Assembly: GCA_022615595.1 (NCBI GenBank) | Contig: JAKEGI010000161.1 | Location: 1-5,415 of the forward strand | Direction: 5' to 3' | DNA length: 5,415 nucleotides | From: Bacteroidales bacterium | GTDB taxonomy: Bacteria; Bacteroidota; Bacteroidia; Bacteroidales; VadinHA17 | Part shown: piece after piece, positions 1 to 5,415 of the stretch | How the letters are laid out: each line of letters begins with the position of its first letter | Numbering within the stretch: position 1 is the stretch's first letter | The notes under the pieces: model-generated | Told to the model about the DNA's origin: nothing | Seen by the model: only the letters and a program-made list of their open reading frames with translations | Database searches by the model: none | Made by a program: the position numbers and the translations under genes

Positions 1-296
1 AGATGGAACATATCCGCAAAACACTTGCATCTCTTACAGATGATTTTGAGAAGACAGTTGCGGCAGTTGTCTCCAAAGGTAATAATGAGCTGACTGACTT
101 TCATGCCCGCCGGATGGTTGAAATGGCAGGGAATATTGTAATGGGATATCTTCTTCTTTCTGATGCACAGCGTGATGCAGCCTATGCCGGATCAGCCGAA
201 CTCTTTATATCACTCGCAGTTCCGGAGAACAATATGCGCTCTGAGTATATAAGAGGATTTGATGAGAAGGAGCTCGGACGGTTCAAGGTGAACTGA
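1..296 (+). CDS. acyl-CoA dehydrogenase, C-terminal fragment (5' end outside window)
   Basis: The reading frame is open to the left edge and ends with TGA at 294-296, leaving about 97 residues of a larger protein. The Met codon at base 3 is probably internal, because no promoter or start context is visible. The fragment is helical and has no signal peptide or membrane segment. The stretch around DFHARRMVEMAGNIVMGYLL, followed by a DAQRDAAYAGSAE-type helix, resembles the C-terminal four-helix part of the long acyl-CoA dehydrogenases common in Bacteroidota, which oxidise acyl-CoA to enoyl-CoA with FAD in the cytoplasm. The flavin and catalytic-base regions lie outside the window, so the assignment rests only on this tail. 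The gene is separated by 253 bp from the redox operon and is probably unrelated to it. Another helical cytoplasmic protein cannot be excluded. Confidence 0.6.
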   Translation, partial: MEHIRKTLASLTDDFEKTVAAVVSKGNNELTDFHARRMVEMAGNIVMGYLLLSDAQRDAAYAGSAELFISLAVPENNMRSEYIRGFDEKELGRFKVN

Positions 297-299
297 AAG

Positions 300-321
300 C
301 CGGACAGGGACCAGGTTCCGG
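300..321 (+). terminator. weak hairpin just after the acyl-CoA dehydrogenase stop
   Basis: CCGGA (300-304) pairs with TCCGG (317-321) around a 12-nt loop, starting 4 nt after the stop codon. The stem is short and no solid T-tract follows (GATTTCATT), so this is at best a weak transcription end. It is reported because of its position and because a terminator is expected between this gene and the operon. Confidence 0.22.
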
Positions 322-370
322 GATTTCATTCAAAAATTAACTTTCAGATTTTCGGATTTGCATTCTTGGT

Positions 371-407
371 AGTAAGACTCTTACTTCAATCTCATTTGTG
401 GAGTCTT
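371..407 (+). repeat. two mutually exclusive inverted repeats in the intergenic region
   Basis: AGTAAG (371-376) pairs perfectly with CTTACT (380-385) around a 3-nt loop. Overlapping it, AAGACTC (374-380) pairs with GAGTCTT (401-407) around a 20-nt loop. Because the two stems share bases 374-380, only one could form at a time in RNA. Neither is followed by a T-run. They could matter only if a transcript starts further upstream. Chance occurrence in an AT-rich 253-bp region is quite possible. Confidence 0.25.
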
Positions 408-414
408 CGTTGAT

Positions 415-434
415 CAGAATTATCAGCAGAATTA
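415..434 (+). repeat. 8-bp direct repeat, 12-bp period
   Basis: CAGAATTA occurs at 415-422 and again at 427-434. A TTGAT half-site-like pentamer (410-414) lies just before the first copy. The repeats sit about 95-110 bp upstream of the likely -7 element, where an activator could bind. They match no regulator site that I can name. Confidence 0.25.
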
Positions 435-505
435 ATGACAAATATCAACTGCCGGGTTGACAAGAAGCATTAATATATCTCGCAAATATACTGCGGCTTG
501 AAAAA

Positions 506-533
506 ATCAGATATCTTTATTCTGATATATTTG
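506..533 (+). promoter_or_regulatory. likely Bacteroidota-type promoter with overlapping inverted repeat
   Basis: TATATTTG at 526-533 matches the Bacteroidota -7 consensus TAnnTTTG exactly. Transcription would start near base 540, giving a leader of only about 10-19 nt before the first candidate ATGs at 550, 556 and 559. No good -33 TTTG lies at the usual distance; the nearest TTG (498-500) is about 25 nt upstream of the -7 element. An inverted repeat, ATCAGA (506-511) and TCTGAT (521-526) with a 9-bp spacer, overlaps the spacer and the first base of the -7 box. That is a plausible place for a repressor or regulator dimer. This is the only promoter candidate I see for the six-gene run. Confidence 0.42.
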
Positions 534-549
534 TGATTGAAATAACAAT

Positions 550-924
550 ATGACTATGATGGATAATAAAGTAAGAGTTTTAAAAGCATTTGCGACTGTT
601 ATTTTTTTAACAGGAGCTGCTATTCTCACATCATGTGAAAATTATATCTGGTCTCCTCCTGAGATACCGGAAGAGATCGTCATCAGCTTCAGTGAGCATA
701 TTTATCCGGTTTGCGATGATTGTCACACTTCCTGGAACCTGGAGAGGACATATGAGGAGTTGACTGACAAGCTTGACATGGATGATCCTGAGTCAAGCGC
801 CATTTTTACCATACATGGATCAATTCTTGATAACAAGATGGTGCAGGTCGATGAAGATCTGACAATCAAGGCCTCTGATGCCATTATCCTGTGGGCAGAG
901 GATGGAGCCCAATTCAATAAATAA
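550..924 (+). CDS. monoheme c-type cytochrome lipoprotein
   Basis: This is a 124-residue exported protein. It begins with a basic N-terminus (K7, R9, K12), a hydrophobic segment (about 13-26) and a lipobox LTSC ending at C29, so it should be lipid-anchored after signal peptidase II cleavage. Residues 30-32 (ENY) do not form an acidic surface-export signal, so a periplasm-facing position is the simpler reading. One heme c motif, CDDCH (55-59), follows the phrase HIYPV. M97 is the likely distal ligand, in the position where small cytochromes of this sort usually have Met-Pro-Pro; here the following residues are Val-Gln. The end (LWAEDGAQFN, 114-123) resembles the C-terminal helix of small class I-like cytochrome domains. 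Three closely spaced ATGs (550, 556, 559) are possible starts and none has a Shine-Dalgarno sequence. It is the first gene of the run, 19 bp before the beta-barrel gene. Likely role: electron carrier. Its partner is unknown. Confidence 0.75.
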   Translation: MTMMDNKVRVLKAFATVIFLTGAAILTSCENYIWSPPEIPEEIVISFSEHIYPVCDDCHTSWNLERTYEELTDKLDMDDPESSAIFTIHGSILDNKMVQVDEDLTIKASDAIILWAEDGAQFNK

Positions 925-943
925 AAGTAAAAAACCCTAAATC

Positions 944-1789
944 ATGATAAAAATGAAAAAGATACCTGCATTGCTCATTCTTACCCTGCTCTTCATACCT
1001 GCCTTCTCTCAGGAGAGCGAGGATTATCCGGTGAGGTTATTTGAAACCAGCATATTAATTGACAACCAGACCGTTACAACCCCGTTTAAGGGGATGCTTG
1101 AATTTGAGATACATCACAGGTTCGGAACAGTAAATAACGGTCTTACAGATCTTTATGGACTCTGGGGCCCGGCAAACATCAGGTTAGGACTGAACTATGC
1201 CATCACTGACAGGCTTATGATAGGAGCAGGTACGGCAAAGAATTACAGGGCACAGGATCTTGCAATCAAGTATGCTCTTTTCAGGCAGACAAGTTCCGGC
1301 TCAATGCCTGTGTCTGTAACACTCTACGGTAATATGGCCATCAACTGCCTAAGCGAGGAGAATTTCGGACCGGCTCACGACTGGCATGAGATGCACAGGC
1401 TCTCATATTTCAGCCAGGTGCTTGTTGCCCGTCAGTTTGGTGAAAAGCTTTCACTTCAGATAGCCCCCACATTCATATGGCTGAATGCCGTTGAGGAGGG
1501 TTACAAGAATGGCAATTACGGTTTCTCTGCCGGCGCAAAATACAACGTTTTCGGGTCGCACAACATAATCATGGAATATGATCAGCTTCTCAATAAGATG
1601 GAGAACGAGGAGTTCAATCCGAAACCTCAGCTTGCACTGGGATGGGAGATAAGTACAGCCACTCATGCCTTCCAGATATTCTTCGCAAACTACAAGGACA
1701 TTCTCGGCCAGTACAATTTTGTTTATAACCAGAACAGTATTTCCGACTTCGAATACCTTCTTGGTCTGAATATTACTGTAAGATTTTAA
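944..1789 (+). CDS. outer-membrane beta-barrel protein, DUF5777-like
   Basis: This is a 281-residue protein with a Sec signal peptide (basic MIKMKK, hydrophobic 7-18, probable cleavage after AFS at 20-22). The mature part alternates polar and hydrophobic residues in short strand-like stretches separated by Gly, Asn and Asp turns. It ends in LNITVRF with a terminal Phe, the usual outer-membrane barrel ending. The phrase EIHHRFGTVNNG (55-66) near the first strand, followed by an RLGLNYAITDRL-type strand pair, is what I recall for the DUF5777 family of Bacteroidota. That name is from memory and was not searched. The length suggests roughly 12 or fewer strands, much smaller than MtrB-type porins. 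There is no heme motif. It lies between a heme lipoprotein and a multiheme cytochrome, so a role in outer-membrane electron transfer or solute passage is plausible but unproven. A second in-frame ATG at 953 is an alternative start. Confidence 0.68.
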   Translation: MIKMKKIPALLILTLLFIPAFSQESEDYPVRLFETSILIDNQTVTTPFKGMLEFEIHHRFGTVNNGLTDLYGLWGPANIRLGLNYAITDRLMIGAGTAKNYRAQDLAIKYALFRQTSSGSMPVSVTLYGNMAINCLSEENFGPAHDWHEMHRLSYFSQVLVARQFGEKLSLQIAPTFIWLNAVEEGYKNGNYGFSAGAKYNVFGSHNIIMEYDQLLNKMENEEFNPKPQLALGWEISTATHAFQIFFANYKDILGQYNFVYNQNSISDFEYLLGLNITVRF

Positions 1790-1811
1790 ACGTGGCATAA
1801 CTGACTTCCAG

Positions 1812-2798
1812 ATGAAAACCTTGAAAAACCGGGGACTAATATTATTGGCTTTACTTGCCGGCTGTCTCTTCAACATACAGCTCTTTGGAATAGCACCTGA
1901 TGACTCTCTGGTTGTCAGGTGGAAGGATATAAATGTCTTCTATGAAGATAATGAAAAATGCCTTATCTGTCACGGTGAAGCTTACTATACTCTGAGCGAT
2001 ACCGTCGCAGGTGTCTCACAGATCAGGAACATGTTTCAGGATTATTTTGTTAACCGTGAGGATTATTATGACGGTGTGCATAAATCCTTCAGCTGTACTG
2101 ATTGCCATTCATCTGACTTTATCAGTTTCCCGCATGATGTTGCGTCACGGCTTGAGCCACGCTATACCTGCATAGACTGTCATGGTTACGATGAGAACTA
2201 TGCGCATCTGAATTTCGAGGAGATTGAGGTTGAGTACAGCAACAGTACTCATGCGAAGGTTGAAAACTTTTCATGCTGGAAATGTCATGATCCTCACTCC
2301 TACAAGCTCATTGCAAGTGAAGTAACGGATGTCGGGGAACTGGTGCTCTATGATAACAATATGTGTCTTTCATGCCATGCAAATTTCACTGAATTCAGGC
2401 TACTGACTGACAGGGAGGAGATCAATGTGGTGAGCAAGCACGAGTGGCTTCCCAACCAGGTGTTGCACTTTGAAAGCGTACGCTGCATTGAGTGTCACAC
2501 GCAGATCAGCGACTCCATCCTGGTTGCACATATGGTTCTGCCAAAGGATAAGGCAGTCAAGAATTGCACCGAGTGTCACTCGACAGACTCCAGACTTATG
2601 TCAACCCTGTATAAATTTGAAAGCAGGGAGAAGAGGCAAAACGGCTTCTTTAACTCAATAATCCTTAACAGGTCTTATGTGATCGGTGCTTCAAGGAACA
2701 TGTACCTGGGCTATATAAGCTTTCTGATCTTCTTCGGAGTGCTGACAGTCATAGGCATACATGTGTTTTTCAGGGTAATAAAGGCAAAAAGGAAATAG
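1812..2798 (+). CDS. heptaheme cytochrome c with C-terminal membrane anchor
   Basis: This 328-residue protein has an N-terminal Sec signal (about 1-28, basic MKTLKNR then a hydrophobic run) and seven CXXCH heme motifs with cysteines starting at 50, 95, 120, 155, 185, 225 and 252. Outside these motifs the soluble part has eight histidines (90, 108, 132, 147, 162, 210, 219, 240), enough for bis-His ligation of all seven hemes. Several occur in typical settings, such as H90 four residues before CTDCH and the CHDPH at 158-162. A single transmembrane helix (about 298-322) followed by RVIKAKRK anchors the C-terminus, with the heme domain in the periplasm and the basic tail in the cytoplasm. It belongs broadly to the cytochrome c3/NapC-NirT-like multiheme proteins. 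The stop lies 2 bp before the cytochrome b start, so the two are very probably partners, with the heme chain accepting electrons from or donating them to cytochrome b. No catalytic heme site (CXXCK or similar) is visible. Confidence 0.88.
   Translation: MKTLKNRGLILLALLAGCLFNIQLFGIAPDDSLVVRWKDINVFYEDNEKCLICHGEAYYTLSDTVAGVSQIRNMFQDYFVNREDYYDGVHKSFSCTDCHSSDFISFPHDVASRLEPRYTCIDCHGYDENYAHLNFEEIEVEYSNSTHAKVENFSCWKCHDPHSYKLIASEVTDVGELVLYDNNMCLSCHANFTEFRLLTDREEINVVSKHEWLPNQVLHFESVRCIECHTQISDSILVAHMVLPKDKAVKNCTECHSTDSRLMSTLYKFESREKRQNGFFNSIILNRSYVIGASRNMYLGYISFLIFFGVLTVIGIHVFFRVIKAKRK
2788..2795 (+). promoter_or_regulatory. Shine-Dalgarno-like sequence for cytochrome b
   Basis: AAAGGAAA ends the coding part of the heptaheme gene, and its AAGGA core (2789-2793) lies 7 nt before the ATG at 2801. 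It is the clearest purine-rich ribosome-binding sequence in the window. Together with the 2-bp gap it suggests coupled translation of the two cytochromes. A run of Lys codons (KAKRK) would produce similar bases by chance. Confidence 0.35.
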
Positions 2799-2800
2799 TC

Positions 2801-3427
2801 ATGTCAAAAGGTTTATACTTATACCCGAAATGGATCAGGTTCTGGCACATAACGAATGCTGTTCTTTTTCTGATACTGATTGTCACGGGCATCAGTCTTC
2901 AGTTTTCAGGGCTCGACGAACCGTTTGTGCTTGTCAGCTTCAAGTCAGCCGTCAGCTGGCATAACACAGCAGCCTTCATTCTTGTTCTGAACTATGTCCT
3001 GTTCATTATAGGTAACCAGGTCACTGGCAACATTAAGCATTACAGGAGCAACAGCACTACCTACATTCAGGACCTGATCAGGCAGGCCAACTACTACAGG
3101 AGAGATATGTTTCGCGGTGAACCACATCCGTTTCCTGTCACTGAAGAGTCAAAGTTCAATCCGCTGCAACGGTTTTCCTATCTGCTTGCAATGTATGCAG
3201 GGATGCCGCTCCTGATAATATCGGGCATACTGCTTTTCTATCCCGGCATGCTCCCGAGGGAGATCTTCGGTGTAAGCGGTCTCCTTATCATTGACCTGGT
3301 ACATGATGCAACAGGGTTCCTGCTGTCAATATTTATGGTTATACATATTTATACTTGCACCCTTGGCAGTAAGCCGACCACGCTATTCAAGAGCATGGTC
3401 GATGGCTATCATCATGATGATCACTGA
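2801..3427 (+). CDS. diheme cytochrome b membrane subunit (cytochrome b561 / formate dehydrogenase gamma type)
   Basis: This 208-residue integral membrane protein has four predicted transmembrane helices (about 16-36, 52-72, 126-148, 160-184). The likely heme b ligands are H16 (RFWH), H54 (SWHN), H168 (LVHD) and H182 (VIHI), two of them 14 residues apart on the last helix. This is the pattern of the FdnI/PhsC family, which binds two hemes and exchanges electrons with the quinone pool. KFNPLQRFSY (118-127), just before the third helix, is also typical of the family. The helix 2-3 loop is long (about 73-125) and hydrophilic. The C-terminus ends in YHHDDH. Position between the multiheme cytochrome c (2 bp upstream) and the Fe-S protein (17 bp downstream) indicates the membrane subunit of a quinone-linked periplasmic electron-transfer complex, comparable in role to HmcE or DsrM. 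The start fits the first helix well, and no alternative is needed. Confidence 0.86.
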   Translation: MSKGLYLYPKWIRFWHITNAVLFLILIVTGISLQFSGLDEPFVLVSFKSAVSWHNTAAFILVLNYVLFIIGNQVTGNIKHYRSNSTTYIQDLIRQANYYRRDMFRGEPHPFPVTEESKFNPLQRFSYLLAMYAGMPLLIISGILLFYPGMLPREIFGVSGLLIIDLVHDATGFLLSIFMVIHIYTCTLGSKPTTLFKSMVDGYHHDDH

Positions 3428-3444
3428 CAATCACGGGATTAAAC

Positions 3445-4410
3445 ATGAAAAACAAAAAGGAAGAAAACTCATCGAGGAGAAGATTTCTCAGGAACATAGG
3501 CCTTGGACTGGGTTCTGCGGCTATCGCCTCGACTCCGGCACTGGCAGCCACCAGTGAGGGTTCGGACGACGGTGAGAAGCTGAAGCTTCTTACCCCTGAG
3601 GGAAAGCTTGTTGAAGTCAGCAAGTCAGTTGTGAAAGAGGCGAAGAAGAAAACCAGGGAGCAGATAAAAACGTCTCATAAAGGTTTGCCGCACAGAAAAT
3701 TCGTGATGGTGATTGACCTGGCAAAATGCAAGAATGCGCGTAAGTGTGTTGATGCCTGCCAGGAGGGTCATATGCTTCCGAAAGACCATGAGTGGATAAA
3801 GCTTTACCTGATGCAGGATTCGGAGCAGACTGCAAAGTACTGGTTCCCGAAACCCTGTTATCACTGTGACAGTCCCCTCTGCGTGAGCGTCTGTCCCGTC
3901 GGCGCAACCTACAAAAGGGAGGATGGCATTGTGCTGGTAGACAGCAAGAGATGCATCGGATGCAAGTTTTGCATGACCGCCTGCCCATATTCTGCGCGTG
4001 TTTTCCATTGGAAAGATCCTGAGACTCATGTGCCTGAAGGGCATGTTTATAATCCTGAGCTGAACATTCCTCCGGTTGAGGGTACGGTAGGCAAATGTGT
4101 CTTCTGCGCTGACAAGCTCCGCATCAATGAGCTTCCCCGTTGCGTGAAGGCCTGCCCCATGGGAGTAATATACTTCGGAGACCTGACAGAGGACGCTGTT
4201 ACAAATGGCGTTGAAACACTGAGGTTCTCGTCTCTTATGGTAGACAGGCACGGCTACAGGCACATGGAGGAGTTGGGGACCATGCCAACGGTTTACTATC
4301 TGCCTCCTGTCGGAAGAACATACCCGGTGGAATTGGGTTTTGAGGATCTCGATCCCTCGATAACAGATCGTTACAAAGACGAACCGGTAACGAAATCAAA
4401 AAAGAAATAA
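3445..4410 (+). CDS. Tat-exported four-cluster Fe-S protein (DmsB/PsrB/DsrO-like), cluster I motif lacking one Cys
   Basis: The protein has 321 residues. The N-terminus carries a twin-arginine signal SRRRFLRN (10-17), a Gly/Ala-rich hydrophobic segment and an ALA cleavage site at 32-34, so it is exported folded to the periplasm. A charged Lys-rich linker (about 44-84) precedes the core. The cysteine motifs follow the polyferredoxin subunits of the NrfC/PsrB/DsrO group: motif II C138-x2-C141-x4-C146-x3-C150-P, motif III C170-x2-C173-x2-C176-x3-C180-P, and motif IV C218-x2-C221-x11-C233-x3-C237-P. Motif I is C95-x5-C101-x3-C105. Its expected second Cys is A98 (codon GCG, 3736-3738), so this cluster is probably a [3Fe-4S] centre, uses another ligand, or is absent. 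The downstream NrfD gene starts 3 bp after the stop, and the Fe-S protein and NrfD are standard partners that move electrons between quinol and a periplasmic module. The C-terminal 85 or so residues follow the last cluster and contain Pro/Tyr-rich segments. Confidence 0.9.
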   Translation: MKNKKEENSSRRRFLRNIGLGLGSAAIASTPALAATSEGSDDGEKLKLLTPEGKLVEVSKSVVKEAKKKTREQIKTSHKGLPHRKFVMVIDLAKCKNARKCVDACQEGHMLPKDHEWIKLYLMQDSEQTAKYWFPKPCYHCDSPLCVSVCPVGATYKREDGIVLVDSKRCIGCKFCMTACPYSARVFHWKDPETHVPEGHVYNPELNIPPVEGTVGKCVFCADKLRINELPRCVKACPMGVIYFGDLTEDAVTNGVETLRFSSLMVDRHGYRHMEELGTMPTVYYLPPVGRTYPVELGFEDLDPSITDRYKDEPVTKSKKK

Positions 4411-4413
4411 GCC

Positions 4414-5415
4414 ATGAGCGCGTTCAGAGAAAACTTGTTCCGGGACCTGACCCCCGAGATCGAAAAGACCAGTAAGAGCTGGTATATACTGTTTGCCGGA
4501 TTCCTTGCAATATTTCTTCTGGGCCTCTTCGGCCTCTATCGGCAGGTTGACAAGGGTCACATCGTCACAGGCATGAGAGACAATGTGGTATGGGGTGTTT
4601 ATATAGTAAATTTCATCTTCTTTATGGGTCTCAGCTATGCCGGAGCCCTAGTCTCAGGGGCACTGCACCTGTTCAAGACCCCATGGAGGGCTCCCGTGAT
4701 AAGGCTGGCAGAGCTGATAACCGTAATCTCGCTGGCAATAGGACCTTTCTTTATCTTCTTCTGCATTGGCAGGCTCGACAGGCTACCTTACCTGCTGGCA
4801 TTCCCGCGAATTCAGTCTCCGATCGTGTGGGACGTAATTGCAATTCTTACTGATATCTTCGGATGCGTAATATTTCTTTATGTCTCCTTCATAGAAGACT
4901 TTGCAAAACTGCGCGACAGGGAGGATCTTCAGGTAGCACCCTGGAAAAAGAAGATGTACCGAATACTTGCAATGGGCTACCAGGGAACAGAGAAGCAGCA
5001 CAGGATACTAAGCTTCTCAAGAAATGTAATGGCAGCTATGATCATTGCAATAGCCATTATCGTTTATTCGGTTCTGGCATGGATCTTCGGAGTGACGCTC
5101 CAGCCCGGATGGCACAGCACGATCTTCGGTCCTTACTTTGTGATCGCGGCCATCTTCTCAGGGGTGGGTCTGCTGATAGTACTGATGGCAATATTCCGGA
5201 AGATTTACAGCCTTGAGAAGTATATCACACTGAAGCATTTCGTAAATATGGGGATTGTCCTGTTCGTAATAGCAGCATTCTTCGGTTATTTCACCTTCAG
5301 TGATTACCTGACCAAATGGTACGGATCGGTCAAGATGGATAAGATCCTGATTGATAAATTATTTACCGAGTTCAAGACTTACTTCATCTTTGCAAACTAC
5401 ATCGGGATCCTGACC
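4414..5415 (+). CDS. NrfD/PsrC-family membrane subunit, 3' end outside window
   Basis: Starting at ATG 4414 the frame stays open for 334 codons to the window edge with no stop, so the gene is truncated on the right. Seven hydrophobic helices are visible (about 23-42, 58-86, 98-118, 138-160, 206-227, 238-262, 276-295) and an eighth begins near 320. Family-type sequence includes VTGMRDNVVWGVYIVNF (51-67), SYAGALVSG (74-82), RLAELITVIS (97-106) and GWHSTIFGPYFV (232-243). The last is the phrase I associate with ActC/NrfD subunits of alternative complex III and related reductases. The protein should bind quinone in the membrane and, in the family, has no heme or Fe-S of its own. It pairs with the Tat Fe-S protein encoded 3 bp upstream. 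ActC-type members are usually about 450-490 residues, so 100 or more residues probably lie beyond the window. No Shine-Dalgarno sequence precedes the start. Confidence 0.9.
   Translation, partial: MSAFRENLFRDLTPEIEKTSKSWYILFAGFLAIFLLGLFGLYRQVDKGHIVTGMRDNVVWGVYIVNFIFFMGLSYAGALVSGALHLFKTPWRAPVIRLAELITVISLAIGPFFIFFCIGRLDRLPYLLAFPRIQSPIVWDVIAILTDIFGCVIFLYVSFIEDFAKLRDREDLQVAPWKKKMYRILAMGYQGTEKQHRILSFSRNVMAAMIIAIAIIVYSVLAWIFGVTLQPGWHSTIFGPYFVIAAIFSGVGLLIVLMAIFRKIYSLEKYITLKHFVNMGIVLFVIAAFFGYFTFSDYLTKWYGSVKMDKILIDKLFTEFKTYFIFANYIGILT

Noticed and set aside
457..462. TTGACA resembling a sigma-70 -35 box
   Set aside because: No TATAAT-like element lies at 16-18 bp spacing; the sequence there is TCGCAA. 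It is also too far from the TATATTTG element at 526 to serve as its -33.
1451..1876. Open frame of 141 codons on the minus strand
   Set aside because: It overlaps the end of the beta-barrel gene and the signal peptide of the heptaheme cytochrome, and its translation looks like a shadow with no family features.
3408..3421. Perfect 14-bp palindrome ATCATCATGATGAT
   Set aside because: It arises from the codons for His-His-Asp-Asp (CAT CAT GAT GAT) at the end of cytochrome b, and no gene start or T-run suggests an operator or terminator.
3291..3557. Open frame on the + strand bridging the cytochrome b and Fe-S genes
   Set aside because: It is a different frame over two well-supported genes, and its start would lie inside the last helix of cytochrome b.
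3625..4263. Open frame of 212 codons on the minus strand
   Set aside because: It lies wholly inside the Fe-S protein gene on the opposite strand. The + frame has complete cysteine motifs and a Tat signal, whereas the minus-strand protein has no recognisable domain.
4590..5216. Two short + strand open frames (4590-4853 and 4863-5216)
   Set aside because: Both are out of frame with the NrfD-family gene that covers the whole region and has family motifs and membrane helices.
1..5415. Search for tRNA, rRNA, CRISPR arrays, insertion sequences or phage genes
   Set aside because: I saw no cloverleaf, spaced repeats, transposase-like protein or terminal inverted repeats; the window is almost fully occupied by the seven genes described.

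Overview
The window most likely comes from a member of the Bacteroidota or a close relative, probably one that respires anaerobically. Three things suggest this. Most starts lack a Shine-Dalgarno sequence. A perfect TAnnTTTG -7 element lies just upstream of the first complete gene. The beta-barrel gene looks like a family (DUF5777) that I associate with Bacteroidota. This assignment is inference from content, not from a marker gene.

Layout: all genes are on the + strand. Bases 1-296 hold the 3' end of an unrelated metabolic gene, probably an acyl-CoA dehydrogenase. Bases 297-549 are an AT-rich intergenic region with inverted and direct repeats and a likely promoter. From 550 to the right edge runs a tight run of six genes with gaps of 2-22 bp and no internal terminator that I could see. 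In order they are a monoheme c-type lipoprotein (550-924), an outer-membrane beta-barrel (944-1789), a heptaheme cytochrome c with a C-terminal membrane anchor (1812-2798), a diheme cytochrome b (2801-3427), a Tat-exported ferredoxin-like protein with four Fe-S motifs (3445-4410), and an NrfD-family membrane protein cut by the window end (4414-5415).

How they may work together: the last four genes supply the parts of a membrane quinone/periplasm redox complex of the Hmc/DsrMJOP/Tmc type. The multiheme cytochrome c and Fe-S protein would face the periplasm, and cytochrome b and NrfD would be two quinone-reactive membrane subunits. The first two genes add a small heme lipoprotein and an outer-membrane barrel, which raises the possibility that electrons are passed towards the outer membrane. 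No catalytic subunit (molybdopterin enzyme, nitrite or sulfite reductase) is visible, so donor, acceptor and direction of flow are unknown. The Fe-S protein lacks one cysteine of its first cluster motif.
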